A stretch of DNA of 64,000 bases, from positions 3,144,585 to 3,208,584 of the forward strand of contig NC_051452.1 in the NCBI RefSeq assembly GCF_001649575.2, read 5' to 3'. Under the pieces are notes generated by a model that saw only the letters and a list, made by a program, of their open reading frames with translations, searched no databases and was not told the origin of the DNA. Shown in pieces: positions 1 through 11,654 of the stretch; positions within the stretch are counted from its first letter, which is position 1, and the number at the start of each line of letters is the position of its first letter. A program made the position numbers and the translations under genes. Source of the DNA: Kryptolebias marmoratus (lineage: Eukaryota; Chordata; Actinopteri; Cyprinodontiformes; Rivulidae).

Positions 1-218
1 GAGGAGTCCTCACCAGATGCCTGAGCCACCTCAGCTGGCTCCTCTCGACGTGGAGGAGCAGCGGCTCTACTCTGAGTCCCTCCCGGATGACCGAGCTTCT
101 CACCCTATCTCTAAGGGAGAGCCCAGACACCCTGCGGAGGAAACTCATTTCAGCCGCTCGTATTCGCGATCTCGTTCTTTCGGTCACTACCCAAAGCTCG
201 TGACCATAGATGAAATGG
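1..218 (-). mobile_element. LINE (non-LTR retrotransposon) reverse-transcriptase C-terminal fragment
   Basis: On the minus strand one frame is open from about 218 to the window edge. It contains YGHELW, then TERTRSRI, AAEMSFLRR, LSLRDRV, EPLLLHVERSQ and RWLRHLVR. I recognise this order as the region after the reverse-transcriptase palm domain in a very common fish non-LTR retrotransposon. The element runs off the left edge of the window, so its 3' end is not seen. It breaks off near 218, where the upstream frame no longer resembles the family, so this is a 5'-truncated dead copy, as is usual for LINEs. The exact clade (Rex1, CR1/L2 or other) cannot be settled by eye. The open frame on the opposite strand (17-358) is a shadow of this. 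Confidence 0.72.
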
Positions 219-2224
219 GTCGTGTTATTCTACCCGCCAGTGGCCATTATATGGCTGATGATGACATTCAAATGATGGGTTCTACCTATTTTAAGCTCAT
301 CACTATTCACCTCATGTCTTGCTGCTTATGTTCCCCCTTTAATGGGGATTTCATATGATCAGATACATGCCAGCTACTAAAACGTCTGTATTTGAGCCAA
401 TCACTTTAAAGGCACCACATAATTCAATTTATGCTACATAAGCAATAAGTGAAATACATACATTTATCAACGTGACATTACTGTTTTCCTCAGCAGTTTC
501 ACTCACAGCTCAGTTCAGGACTAAAACTGAACACAAAGCTTCAAACACATGTAGCCAAAGATGTCATCGTTGTGCAGAGGCTCCGTTTAAGATGCTTGGG
601 ACACAGTAAGAAATAGATGGGTAGTAGTTTGAGAACCAAAATTTCAAGTAAATGTGCCAAATTTCTCTTGGAATCCCACTGAACGACATGTTTGCATGTA
701 TCTCAACAACAAGAACAAAGAAATAAAACAAATACAGCTCCAGCGCTCGAGAATGGTGAAACTGAGAAGAGTTCCAGGCGGGTTACAGACACCCGCAACA
801 TCTCCGACTATTTTAGGAGGGAAATTCGTCTTGAAAATGGTCAAAATCCCAGCGACACGACAGCGAGGCCCTGCGACTCACGCAAGGAAACGGAGAACCG
901 CTGCAAACGTCCCGAGATTTGAAAACGGTTTGCGTTTTGTCGCGTGCAGTCCCAGCCCAGTGAGATACGACTCAGCAGGGGTCTGCCAAAGCTACAGGAT
1001 TTTTATTTTATTTATTGTTGAAAAGTAGTTTAACTGTGACTCATTGAGTTGGAGCTTTTGTAAGATTGTTCCTCAGTGACTAATAGCATTTTAGCCACTT
1101 AATCTTCTGCAGGTTTTAGTCTATTTTTGCTTTTTTTTTTGTTTAAAATGTTGTAGATGTCGAGAATCTTTTGAGTTTTTGGTAGAGCAAAAAAAGGGAC
1201 ATTTTATCCCACTTTGTTTTGTCTTTAGGCATGTTAGGTCACTGAGGTAAGAAATATTCGGTTTCCTGATTAGATTTATTCATTTTGTTTTCCTAACTTG
1301 CAGCTTTAATTTATTTTAGAGGTATATTTTAGTGATATATGCCACCCTAATTAAAAAAAATGCATTTTTTAACAGTCAGCAAGTGCCGTAAATTGGAAAA
1401 ACAAAACTAATTCACCCGAATGCCTCCCTCCGCAGCTGAGTTTACCCTGCAGCGTGCAGTAAATGGACTCCGGCGGCTAACATGACACGGAGACTCCACT
1501 GTCGTCTGGCTTCTGTGCGCTCGCTTTCAGCGGGGGTTCATTATGACTTACTAACACCCCCCCCCCCCATGTGCTGAAAGAGACATCACGCAGGAGGCGT
1601 TGTTGAGTGATCCGAGTGCAGCAGGACTCGGTCACCGTCAAGAACGCCACTGCTGGCTCACGGGAGTCACTCAGTCATTTCCATTTTCCACGTTTACTCA
1701 ACAGCTTTGTTGCTCTGCTCTTTATTTTAAAATAAAACGCCTTATTTGTGTTGATTATAACTAAAAGTCAGACACCATATTCCCCTGTTATGGTCATATT
1801 TGAGGGAATTCGCACACATTTACAGTGATTTCTGCAAACCACGTTTTCTCAGTTGGATTCAGATTTTCTGTCCTTGTTCTTGAAGCTTGGCAAGTTAACA
1901 AGGTGTCATTTCTTCAACGCTGTAAACGGAGGCTGAACTGGATCCCAAAAACTTATATGTCACTAAATTGTCTGTTCATCCTAAACGATACAAAAACCCC
2001 AGTCTGAGTCACTAAAACAAACTGTTAATGTCTCCTATATAGTTGCAAAACTGATCTTTTTAAATTCCGATTATTCTAGGTAATCAGTGTAAAACTACAG
2101 GTGCGTTCACTGAGGAGGGAGGGTAACATTCAAACATTAAATCTTCCATGAGGAGCTGAACTGAATCAGAGCTGTTGGTAAATTATGCATCGGCTGCACT
2201 GTGACATCATCTCTAAAAACAGTG
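219..2224. other. Upstream non-coding DNA, no recognised gene
   Basis: This is mostly AT-rich sequence with poly-A/T tracts and a C12 run at 1557-1568. A slightly CpG-richer patch at about 730-960 has short overlapping open frames, but none resembles a known protein or has splice signals that would make it an exon. No repeat family was recognised. Confidence 0.5.
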
Positions 2225-2232
2225 GCTTAGAC

Positions 2233-2544
2233 CATAGTTTTCCAAACATTTCAGCTTCCGACCCATAAAAGAACAGTGACAAAGGTGTGCGAATCCATCT
2301 GTTGACTGTTTAAATATCCTAAAATGTGAATAAACCAATTAAAAAAGGGCATATTTACAACAAAAACAGTCTTAACATTCATTATCCTAATTTTTAAATC
2401 AATTTATGACTTGTATTTCAACTCTGTGTAACAATTATGGTGCAAATATATCATAAAAACTAGGTTTTTAATTGTAAGTTGGTATCTGGAGATAATCAAA
2501 GGACCCTTAGTTGGTGTTTGGTGACCCAACTTTGGGAATCAGTG
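2233..2544. mobile_element. hAT-type MITE with perfect 8-bp target duplication
   Basis: The left end reads CATAGTTTTCCAAAC and the right end, on the other strand, reads CACTGATTCCCAAAG, giving imperfect terminal inverted repeats of the widespread vertebrate hAT type. The 8-bp sequence GCTTAGAC flanks both sides (2225-2232 and 2545-2552). Near both ends a GACCCA motif points inward, as in related hAT MITEs. The element is 312 bp with no coding capacity. Confidence 0.75.
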
Positions 2545-3543
2545 GCTTAGACAACGCCACAACAGAGGTCACGTCCTCTTTGCACATTTAAAATTCGGTA
2601 ATCGCTCCGAGAAGAACGTGCCAGTGCTGAGCTACAAAGGCAACTTTTACAGCTACAGATTCACTTTTTTAAAGGAAAAACTAAGGTGTTACAATCCCAC
2701 ACCTGCAAGTTCAGATCAAAACTGGCATTTCTATCAGCTGCCACCTTTCATGTCATAGTTTCTATCAAAGATCTTGTGTGATCAGTCGGCTTCTAAAACA
2801 CCAAATTTCAGCTCAGTGTTTGTAAGAATTAGAGCCATTTTAGTGTTATTTTATCATTAAAATGCAGCAGTTCATGAGACATGTCTTTTTTTATTTGCAC
2901 AAGCAAATGTGCAGTTTATTTTAATAGTTTCAAAATGCATTTTTTGGAAAGCACATTGCGGTTTTTTAGTTTTTTTTAATTTACCAAGCATGGTTGACGC
3001 CATTAGTTAATGTCAGAGTTTTAAACAAAGATGCTGCTCATTTAGTCCCAACACGTACCCCACCAAAATCAAATTCAACATTTGAACAGTCATCTGAGGG
3101 ATAGCCAGTTTGTGTTCGCTAAGCTTGATTTAGCTGTGGCAGCCATTTTGAATTCATACGGCTCCGAGAGTCAATTAACCGTAGGTACATCCATCCGGGG
3201 ATTACTTTGGGCATCGCAGCAGCACGTTGGGGTGATGGAGAACTTTAAATTGTCACTAAGTGTGAGCGAGAGCGTGAATGTTGGTCTCGTTTGTCGCTAT
3301 GGCGACGTTGGCCCTGTGTTGTTGCTGTTTTTTTTAAACTCATGGGGATTCTCCTGGAGTAGGACAGCTGTTATCAGCCGGAGATTTCAGGCTTTACAGG
3401 CCTTCAGCTGGGGGACAGACGGCAGAAACGCTGCAGGGTAAGCTAACGCTGTTGTTTATAGTCCTACCTTCGCTCTTTATGCTCGCATCTGGCCACACCC
3501 ACGACCAATGAGTGAACAGGAGCTAAGCTGGCGCCGCCCACCT

Positions 3544-3639
3544 NNNNNNNNNNNNNNNNNNNNNNNNNNNNNNNNNNNNNNNNNNNNNNNNNNNNNNNNN
3601 NNNNNNNNNNNNNNNNNNNNNNNNNNNNNNNNNNNNNNN
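3544..3639. other. Assembly gap (96 N) in GC-rich sequence
   Basis: This run of N is flanked by GCGCCGCCCACCT on the left and a C-rich stretch (CCCCCGCCCCCGCG) on the right. A GC-rich or low-complexity sequence that failed to assemble is the likely cause. All open frames crossing it are artefacts. Confidence 0.95.
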
Positions 3640-6094
3640 CCCCCGCCCCCGCGACCACATCAGGTAAAAGCTGGTAAACAAGATGCATAAATGGATGGAT
3701 TACTTCCCGATATTTTGCTAGCAAGCAACCACGCAGTCACAGGCAATTACCTCCCGCCTTTCATAGCGATGGGCAACAACGAGTCCTCCTATTGGGGAAA
3801 AAAGTGCACAATGAAAAAAACTTAAAACATTAGTGATAATGGTTAACTATATGATGCATCATTATTCAGTCTGGAGAACAAAGGAGGACGTGCAGTTAAA
3901 CACAAAGTGCGCTTTGTGCTTAGTTAATGTGTAATAACCTCGTCATGCTGATGTTCTTGTTTGGCACGCCGTGTTTGTTTGCCAGTAATTGGAGAAGAGC
4001 TTCAAGTTTTCCTCCTGTGACCTCATTACCCCAATTAAATCTGCAGTCTGTCCCAAAATGATGTCTGATTATTACTCCCAAAACGAGTGAGCTTGATGTA
4101 GAGAGAGAGGAGGCACGTGCGGTTATGATTATTTATTTATTTTTAGGCAGTTATTTCTACGTTAATGTGACTGAAAAATCCTTCTTTTATAATAACAATT
4201 AGCAACATTTCAAGAACTGACTTTATTGACTAATATCCTATTAGGTGCAGGCCTTGAGCTTAACAGTTTTATTATTATTCTTAAAAAAAAAAACCCTGAG
4301 CTAATAACAAGTCTAGACCAAATTGTTTATATTTCCTTCCGAACGTCTTCATCTTCGACTTTCAGCTCGTGGACGAATCTTTGTCCATTAAAAGCCGAGT
4401 CTGTAGTCGTGGTCGCTTGTTTGTGCTTAATTAGGATTATCTAGTGTAACTAGACCCAAGCCTACACACATCGGTGCTCTCGTGGAAATGTCACTGTGCT
4501 AATTAGCACGACAAGTTACCTCAAACGGAGTACCAGTTACCACCGCAGTTTCTGCAGTTTTACCCTGAAGCCTGCAACATTTGCTGTAAGTCCAGCAAAT
4601 TTCAAACTTATTTGTCCTTTTTTAAATTTACAATCATCTCTTCTTCTCGAGTTGTGCTCATCAACATAAGTAAACCTAAATGTTTTAAATTTGAAAGCAG
4701 CAAACGGTCAACCCTGCACTGCATTAAAGCTTCACACTAACCGGTTGATTGAGTCGAGGACATTCGAGAAAAGCAACTGTTGAATAGGAGGAGGGCAATC
4801 AATGGAGTGTTTGTCCACTTCCTCGCTCGTTAAGGAACCCCCATTCACATCAGGATTTGAATATGACAAAGGAAGCTCACAAGTGCGCAGTGTCAGTCCA
4901 AAGGAGGGTGCTTTCTCCTCCCTAAAAGCCCGGCCCTCATCCAAATTCGCCTCACAGAGTCGTGGCGCCAGAGGCCAAAGTCTTGACAGTTGTAGCCCAG
5001 TGAGGAGGGGGGGGGGGGATCAAACGAGTACAGGCTGCACGGTGGACAGGGAGGCCGCTCAGTTTGTTTCGCACCTTTCCTCAGCCTTAATGTGTGTGTG
5101 GATTCGAGGGTTTGTCTCACCTGTTTGCTGTGAATCACCGGTTTCTCCTAAACCTTGGCATGTGCTTTTCCCCACTTCTGTTTTCGTTTTGCCTGAATAA
5201 ATCCACCAGTTGAAGAGACGATATTGGCTTGGTGAAACAAATCATACATTTTAGGTCGTTTTTGACGCGTTTAAGGGAATATTTTGTGCCAAATCCCGAA
5301 AACACAGATCATAATTTCTTGGGATATTGTTGTATTCCTAAAACACATTGTATGAATAATTAGTATGTTTTATTTTAATCCATTTTCTCTGTTATTTTAT
5401 AGAGAAAAGGCTGACATGTCTTTCCTTCTGCCTTGTGACATTTAGCAAAATATTATTGAAATCTCAGCGCATTGTTTATTTTAACTTTTACTTTTTATAT
5501 CAGCACTTAAAGCAAAGCCTATATAAGTAGATCTTGGAAGGGAACCAAGAAGTTGAAGCCTGAACGGGACCCGGTTCCCTGTTGGTGGAAACTATCCGTT
5601 TAACTCTGAAAGACTAAGTAAGAAGGGAGTTTATATCTTTTTCTTTATTTATTAATTTATGTAATTTCCAATGGTTAGCACTTCATCTCGCTGTAAATAA
5701 AAGATGATTTTAGACCTAATTACCCTTCCTCTAAGCAGTAAAAATGGGTAATGATTACGCATTTGACTAATTGAGTCATTTTTGACATTTATATGCTAAA
5801 TCTGTTTGATTCTTCTCTGATCAGAGAAGTTATGATTCTTTTTGTTACCTGAAATAGTATATGCTTAGCCATTTTGTTTTATTTAAATTCTTTTTAAACA
5901 GCATTGCATGTTTAAAAAGAAAACATGGCCACTGTTTGGCACTTGGCTCTTCTCTAGCAAAAGGGCTAATTTGCAGATACTTCCTGTTTATCCTTGTTTA
6001 AAAGAAACAATGTGCTTGTTGTTGTTGTTTTAGTAGATTTTGTAATTCATGAGCCAGGTTAAAACAATTTTGCACGCAAATCAGATTTTTGATG

Positions 6095-6142
6095 AGGGGG
6101 GGGCCGTGGGCACCAGGCCTGTAAATCCTAGAACCGGCCCTG
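6095..6142. mobile_element. Probable solo hAT end
   Basis: The stretch ends in TAGAACCGGCCCTG, whose complement CAGGGCCGGTTCTA looks like a hAT terminus. It follows a G-rich GGGGGCCGTGGGCACC segment. No matching opposite end or target duplication was found, so it is either a fragment or a chance resemblance. Confidence 0.35.
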
Positions 6143-7052
6143 CTTCAAACTTCAGCTGCACACCATCACCCGTCCGCTTATTTATTCTTTTTTTGGACAT
6201 CATAGGACTGATTTAAAACTATTATTTAATGGTTAGGCAGGATTGTGGATGAACTACTTGCACCAAAAAAAAACAAAACAAAAAAACGAGGACTTCAGAA
6301 GCAAAGTGTCAAAGTAGACAAAATAAGATAACTGTTACTGATAAAGCCTTCAAAATAAAACGTTTCCGAGCAGAAGTGGCTCCTTTTAAAAATGCATTTA
6401 AACATCTTAAAGATGTTAGTGTTTTCTGATTCAGATTGAGTTAATTTTTTCAGTTAGTCAATCATCTGAAGTTGTAAGGAATAATTGTTGTTTTAGGCGC
6501 TTGGAGCTTCTTCCACCCTCTAACCCGAGTCTGGTCTTTTATTTTGGAGGGGGCAAACGCCCACTTCCGGGTGAATTAGCGCTTCTTTGACGCATGTTGT
6601 TGAGCACATAGAAAGGGGGGAGAGTGAGAGAGGGAAAGACGGTATCTGATGTGTGGTGGTTTTTTTTCCTGCACTTCACTTTGGAAATCTGCGCTCGTTC
6701 GGTCGCGCTCACCTGCTGGAGCTGCTGGATCATCTGAAATCCAATTTTTCATTTTAATTTTTTTTGCCCATCAGTTTTATTTTCCAGCCGTCCTTTTCTT
6801 TTCTTTTTTTTTCCTTTCCTTTTTATGATTTGCCTCCTCTCTCCTGTTATGTGAAAGTGACCGGGCTGCAGGTATTTGCGCCAGCGACGACTGGCAATAT
6901 GTAATTTCCTCGGGATTGGAAAAACGCCGCTTTCTTTTTTTTTTTTTTTCTTTTTCTTTTCCATTATTTTTATTCTTTTCCCCCTTTTTTCCTTTCTAAC
7001 CTGGAGAAGTACAGTGGACTATATCCCTGCTGGAATCCTCTCCCTTTTTTAG

Positions 7053-7158
7053 AACCCAGTCTCTGCTTTACTTTGAGGACCAGCACAGACAGAAACGCAG
7101 TGATGCTCCGGGCTTATCAGAACTAAAAGAGAGGATTCTGTTTGGAGGCTGCTTGTTG
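7053..7158 (+). other. il1rapl1: Candidate 5' untranslated exon of il1rapl1
   Basis: The right boundary is a strong splice donor, TTG|GTAAGTTC, with GT at 7159-7160. A possible acceptor, a pyrimidine run ending TTTTTTAG at 7051-7052, would make this an internal leader exon of 106 bp. Equally, the exon could be the first one and begin further upstream with no acceptor. It contains a short upstream open frame (7103-7126) and no long frame. It lies 16.7 kb upstream of the first coding exon on the same strand, as expected for a gene whose start codon sits in exon 2. The assignment rests on position and donor strength only. Spliced cDNA would decide it. Confidence 0.42.
7103..7126 (+). CDS. Short upstream open reading frame in the candidate leader exon
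   Basis: ATG at 7103 opens a 7-codon frame (MLRAYQN) ending at TAA 7124-7126. If 7053-7158 is part of the il1rapl1 leader, this frame precedes the main start codon and could reduce translation initiation. It has no value if the exon is not transcribed. Confidence 0.25.
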   Translation: MLRAYQN

Positions 7159-8480
7159 GTAAGTTCAATTGATCATTCTCATCTTGTTTTGGTGCCCTCT
7201 GTCAGTATGTTGGATTCAGTTTTATAAGCACAGAAATCTGCCTTATAGGCTCAGCTTACAGACGCATAAACACGTCTCCACCGCGGTTACGCAGGAGACT
7301 CAGTCGCTGTTTTTTTATTATTTTATTTTTTCTGCTTTCATTGCGGTCCAAACCTCCAGAGCAGAAGCTGCATTACAGCTACGGCTGCTGGGAGCATTTA
7401 AATGTAAGAAAAGAAGAAAAAATGAGTCAGAAGACGCAGATCTGAAGCGCTTTTACGCATCGCTTCCCTCCCCTCGCCGTGCGGCGCGTTTGGAAGCCCG
7501 CTCCGGTGCGTCACGCGCACCATTGTTGCGCACGACGGGAGGAAGGGAGGCGAGAAACGACCCCCCGAGCTTAGTTACTTGAAATGATTTCTGTCCTCCT
7601 CAGTATTTCCTCTGCTCCCCCCCTCCCCCCCTCCCCTTGGACGGATGACGGCTTCTGATTGCCCATATGGATGTTGGAGTCTCCGCTCTGGCTCTCGTCA
7701 CATTGAGCCACTTGGAGCATATTTAGAAACCAGCGAGGGATGCTGATACAAACTTAGAGCAGTGGCTGGTTTAAGAAAACCCTCTGAAATGGCTTGAAGG
7801 AGGAGCTGCATGTCACCATTTGATCAAAGAGCCTCTGCAGATCTCCTGTTTTCTCCCAACTTTTACTGCAGTCTGTTGTTTGTATATAGTCTAAATCTGC
7901 TTTGATACAGTTTTAGGATTTTATTTTTTTGCCTCCTTGGCCAGGTCTGACTGAGATTTTTCATCTTGATGACAATTAACTGGATAAATAAAGGATGTAT
8001 CTATTAGAAATCTTAAAACATCTCCATCTTACTCCATTGGTGATTCATTGGTGGTATTTATTTATTTATTTTTTTGACAACACTTCTTTTTTCCTTGTCT
8101 AAAATCTGGGGGTTAAGCTTGGCCACAGGAGCAGCCAGCACCACATGAATTAATAGGTCTGTGGCAGCAGCCACTTAACAGGAGCCCTGCAGCTACATAT
8201 TGAGCTGAGTCGAGTGCTCTCATACAGAAATTGATTTAGACAGAGATTATGTCATTTGGCACTGGCTCTTTTTTTTTTCCTGGTCAAGTTTATCCAACGG
8301 CACTGAATTCCTCCCCTGCTCCCCGATGAATTGAGGACAGTTTCGTTTCCTTACACCATAAATGGGTTTATTTAGGACTACAAACTGGATGTGAACGTTA
8401 GCTTGGCAGCAGGGGTTGCATGATTCGGCCTCAGATGTTCTTTTTATCACTTGCCAGGTAAAGGCAAACGGCTGATGATG
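7159..8480 (+). other. Intron 1, first part, with a CpG-rich patch
   Basis: No coding exon is recognised. At about 7440-7565 there is a CpG-dense stretch (GTGCGGCGCGTTT, GTGCGTCACGCGC) just downstream of the candidate donor. It may be the tail of a CpG island covering the promoter. A long open frame here (7169-7582) starts at the donor and resembles nothing known. Confidence 0.35.
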
Positions 8481-8489
8481 CTTTTTCCC

Positions 8490-8725
8490 CGTCTGTTCAT
8501 GTGTCTGTCTCTGACTGGAGGCCTTTTTACGAAGCTTTCATGGCATAATCATTGGATGTACCTCTACAACTGATTATTATCATTATTCAAGAGGACCACC
8601 ACTGCCAACTTGCATTAGAACAGTAAAAAATGGCTATAATTCAGTCAGTTTTTACAGATACTGAGCCAGAATTCAATGTGGTACAAGCTGAGAGTTACTT
8701 ACAACTCATACTCTGAGCACGAGCT
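8490..8725 (+). repeat. Dispersed repeat, unclassified family (copy 1)
   Basis: This contains the family landmarks CATTGGATGTACCTCTACAA (8552-8571), AAAAATGGCTATAATTCAGT, TTTTTACAGATACTGAGC and GTGGTACAAGCTGAGAGT, in the same order as copies near 22.9 and 26.0 kb. It is diverged, and no ends or target duplication are identifiable. I recognise the sound of it from many teleost genomes but cannot name the family. Confidence 0.5.
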
Positions 8726-11654
8726 CCAACAGAACATTATTTTTGATGTTTGATGGCTGTAATTTTAGATTTTAGTCTAAAAGCTTTGGCATGAAAGGCA
8801 ACAGGCGACATGCGTTCCTTCAAGGTGTGCTAGGCCTTAAATTAGTTTGGTTGTTTCCGTTAATCAACATTTAATCCTTAGTCGGTGAAGCCCTTCTCAA
8901 AACGACAGCCTGGCTTTTTTGAAATGAGCTCATTCAGCTGACAGTGTTCAGGAAGGATCTGATCCCCATTCCTGTCTTGATTGATGCTTTTAATTTTCAA
9001 GGAGCTGTCACCAAGGCCCATTGGCCTTGGGTTTGCAATCAAGGGGCGGACAGTCAAAGGCTTTCAAATGAAAGAGTTCATTAATGTGGTGGGGAATAAG
9101 GGTCGTCTTGCTGTGGAGTATCGGCTCCGTCTGAGGACGGATTGGAGCAATTGATGAGGATTTGTGAGCAAGAACGTCAGAGATATCTCAATCATGCCAA
9201 TTGAATGACATTAATAAGACTCTTGGGGGAAAAATGGGAATGCTGGGTGTATACGTGAGACCAACAATCCCAAACGTATTGAAGCTGAACACCTTTGAGT
9301 GCTGCTCGGTTGCTGTGGTGAAATCTGAGCGTTTAAAGTCGTGGACTACATGTAGAACAGACGCGGCCGGTTAAATCTTCTGAAAATCCAATTCCACCGA
9401 AGATGAGATCCCTCTCCTGTCTGCGCCTTGTTGCAATCATTGGCCATCGATCAGATCCAGAGCCGTTTATTTCTCTTGCAGGAATCACGTTGGGAATCGA
9501 CAAGCACGGCGGATCAGATGAACAACAGTCCATCTTCGCGTGGCGCTTCGTTCACTCGCGAGAATCACGACGGGAATCATCGAGGATTTGTCCCCTTTTA
9601 GCAGCTGCTGTTTGCTCTTTGAGCTATAAATACCAGAAATAAAACGAACCATGAATGAAATGAATCAATAAAAAAAAAAACACTGATATTGGGGTCAAAT
9701 TTTGGTCCAATACCAAATGTTGGCCAAACAGTGTCTGTAGTTGTTGATAGCCGTAAGCTTTAAGTGTTTTCAGGTGAGGTTCGGTGCAAATTACCCACGT
9801 TTGGAGTTAAATTGTGGTTATTTTAAAAGGACAACAAGCAGCGACCGCTAGTTGTAGCGCTTCTCGCGCAGCCCGGGGCTCTTCCAGCAGGAGCGTCACC
9901 GAACTAATTACTGTCGCACTAAATTGTCCACATAAAATAGTGTTAACATGAGCTGAACAACCTCGAGACCAGAGTTCCTAAGACTGGCCGTTTAGTTTGT
10001 CAGTCTGGACAGAAATAAAACTTCATTCCTCCAACCTGAGGTTGTTGGAAGACTGGACGTAGAGTCGCAGTTTTAGGTTTTAATTGAGCAGCTGGACTTG
10101 TCATTTGAGGAGCTTTCTCGATTAAATGTGCTCCACTTTTAAAAGCTCGGAACCCCTCACTTAAATAAGCCTCTGCATATTTAACCATCCTTCTTGGCCG
10201 AACTGATAAATACGTTTAAATCGGTTGGTGCAGACTTGGGTGTTAACCACAGACCGCATATTCTGTGCAAGCGAGAGGATCAGCCCTTGAGCCGGGTTCT
10301 AGTTTTTTAATAGAAAAATAAAAGGCCTTCAAACCTGCCCTCCCCTTTTCACTTCGAGGCCGTTCAGCTCAGGGCGCACCCCCCTTTTTCCTTTTCCGTG
10401 TCGTGAAGAATGGACTTCGGTGCAAATCGCCTTCAAGGCCACTTCTCTTTCAGACCTCGGCGCGAGCGCCTTCATGTGCGGACACAACCCGAGCTAAGTG
10501 CTTCTGCTGCAGTAGCTTTATTTACCTCCTGTATGGAATGACATTTCAGTTCTGACGGAGCAGCGCTTAGTAACTCGATAAAAGGACGTTAATAGCATCG
10601 TTTCATCCGTCTCTTTCCATTAAACACAAACACTCCTTTTCTGTATTTGTTTGCATTTATGTACGTGTCCAACGCGGTTTCAAATCCTTTTATTTTCCCC
10701 ATTTGATGCAGCAGAAAATAAAAGAACACGGGAGTCAGCTGTGAGTTAGGAGGCAGAATTATGGTTCCCATCCGTTTCCAGCTCCGCTGTCATCCTGCCA
10801 CGTCTGGAGGTGATCCTCTCAGACCCGTTCAGCCTAGAAAAGACGGAAGTTGATGTGTTTTAGATGCGTTGCAGATTCCCGAGAGACTCGGATGGAAGAT
10901 GGAAATTGCGTGCTGGGAGAAACAAAATTAGCTTCTTTTTTTTTTTTTTTGCCTCCCAATTCCCCTCCCCTCTCCATCACATCTGTGCTTACTCGTTCAC
11001 GCAGGCTTTGTTGTGACATTCCATATGTTGGTGTGGAAATAGAAATAAAAGAGCGAAAAATGCCAGTTGCCAGGAAAACAGACGCACCCAGACTGCGTCT
11101 CCGTGTTATCGAAACACAACCATAACTACCAATCTGTATAGACGTTTCGGCCTAAGCGAGTCGGGGAACTCGGCAGAGGCTTTAAAAATTAATTTATATA
11201 AGTCTCAGGAAGGGCTTTTGGGTGTATACTGAAAGAAAATCCTCCGACTTGAATATGCAGCCGTAAGCGTGGCCTGTTTGTGTGTGAACGCGTGCGTCGT
11301 CGTCGTCTCCTCGCTCTGAGCCGAGCGGGAGTTTAAATAGAACAGCTACATCAAGGGATTAATAGTGAGTGAAATCAAGGAGCGCTTCATTAGCAGCTCT
11401 TCATTTGTCATTAGCTACTTCACATGAGACCTGGGGCAACATGGTATTTACAGCTGATTCTGTACATACATTTCAACCTGACTCCAGTGCAAGATGGCCG
11501 AAAGGTGGGGGCTTCGGCGCCGTAGCGTCCTGACTTCTACAGGCATTTAAAAAAAGTTAACTTTATTATTACATCCATTAAGTATTTTTATCTTTTCCAT
11601 ACATATGTCTGCGTCGTTAATCTTTTAGACAACAGTGGCAGAAATCCTAAAGTA
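8726..11654. other. Intron 1 sequence, nothing recognised
   Basis: Unique-looking intronic DNA with moderate CpG. The part at about 8930-9180 looks less repetitive and holds balanced sequence such as GGCCCATTGGCCTTGGG, so it could be conserved non-coding DNA, but this cannot be judged without alignment. There is a poly-T run at 10935-10952. No splice-bounded open frame was found. Confidence 0.35.

Larger units (their letters stand above)
2553..7052. other. Upstream / promoter-proximal region of the candidate il1rapl1 5' exon
   Basis: No protein-coding gene is recognised. The region holds a degenerate dispersed-repeat fragment near 3100-3210, an assembly gap (3544-3639), a G12 run at 5007-5018, and a probable solo hAT end near 6095-6142. 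From about 6480 to 7050 it contains mixed CpG-bearing and very pyrimidine-rich sequence (long T/CT tracts at 6750-6990). This last part is where a promoter and untranslated leader would lie if the donor at 7158/7159 ends exon 1. No TATA box in a convincing position was found. Confidence 0.4.

Noticed and set aside
17..358. 113-residue plus-strand frame at the window start
   Set aside because: It is the antisense of the LINE reverse-transcriptase fragment, whose minus-strand frame matches known LINE protein.
654..1028. 124-residue frame
   Set aside because: No splice signals, known domain or homology I can recognise. Length is within chance for this composition.
7169..7582. 137-residue frame starting at the candidate leader-exon donor
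   Set aside because: It begins within the donor-proximal intron, reads into CpG-rich DNA and shows no domain.
9333..9642. Possible exon with CpG-rich open frames on both strands
   Set aside because: A TTCTCTTGCAG acceptor-like site exists at 9472-9482, but no matching donor or known protein follows.
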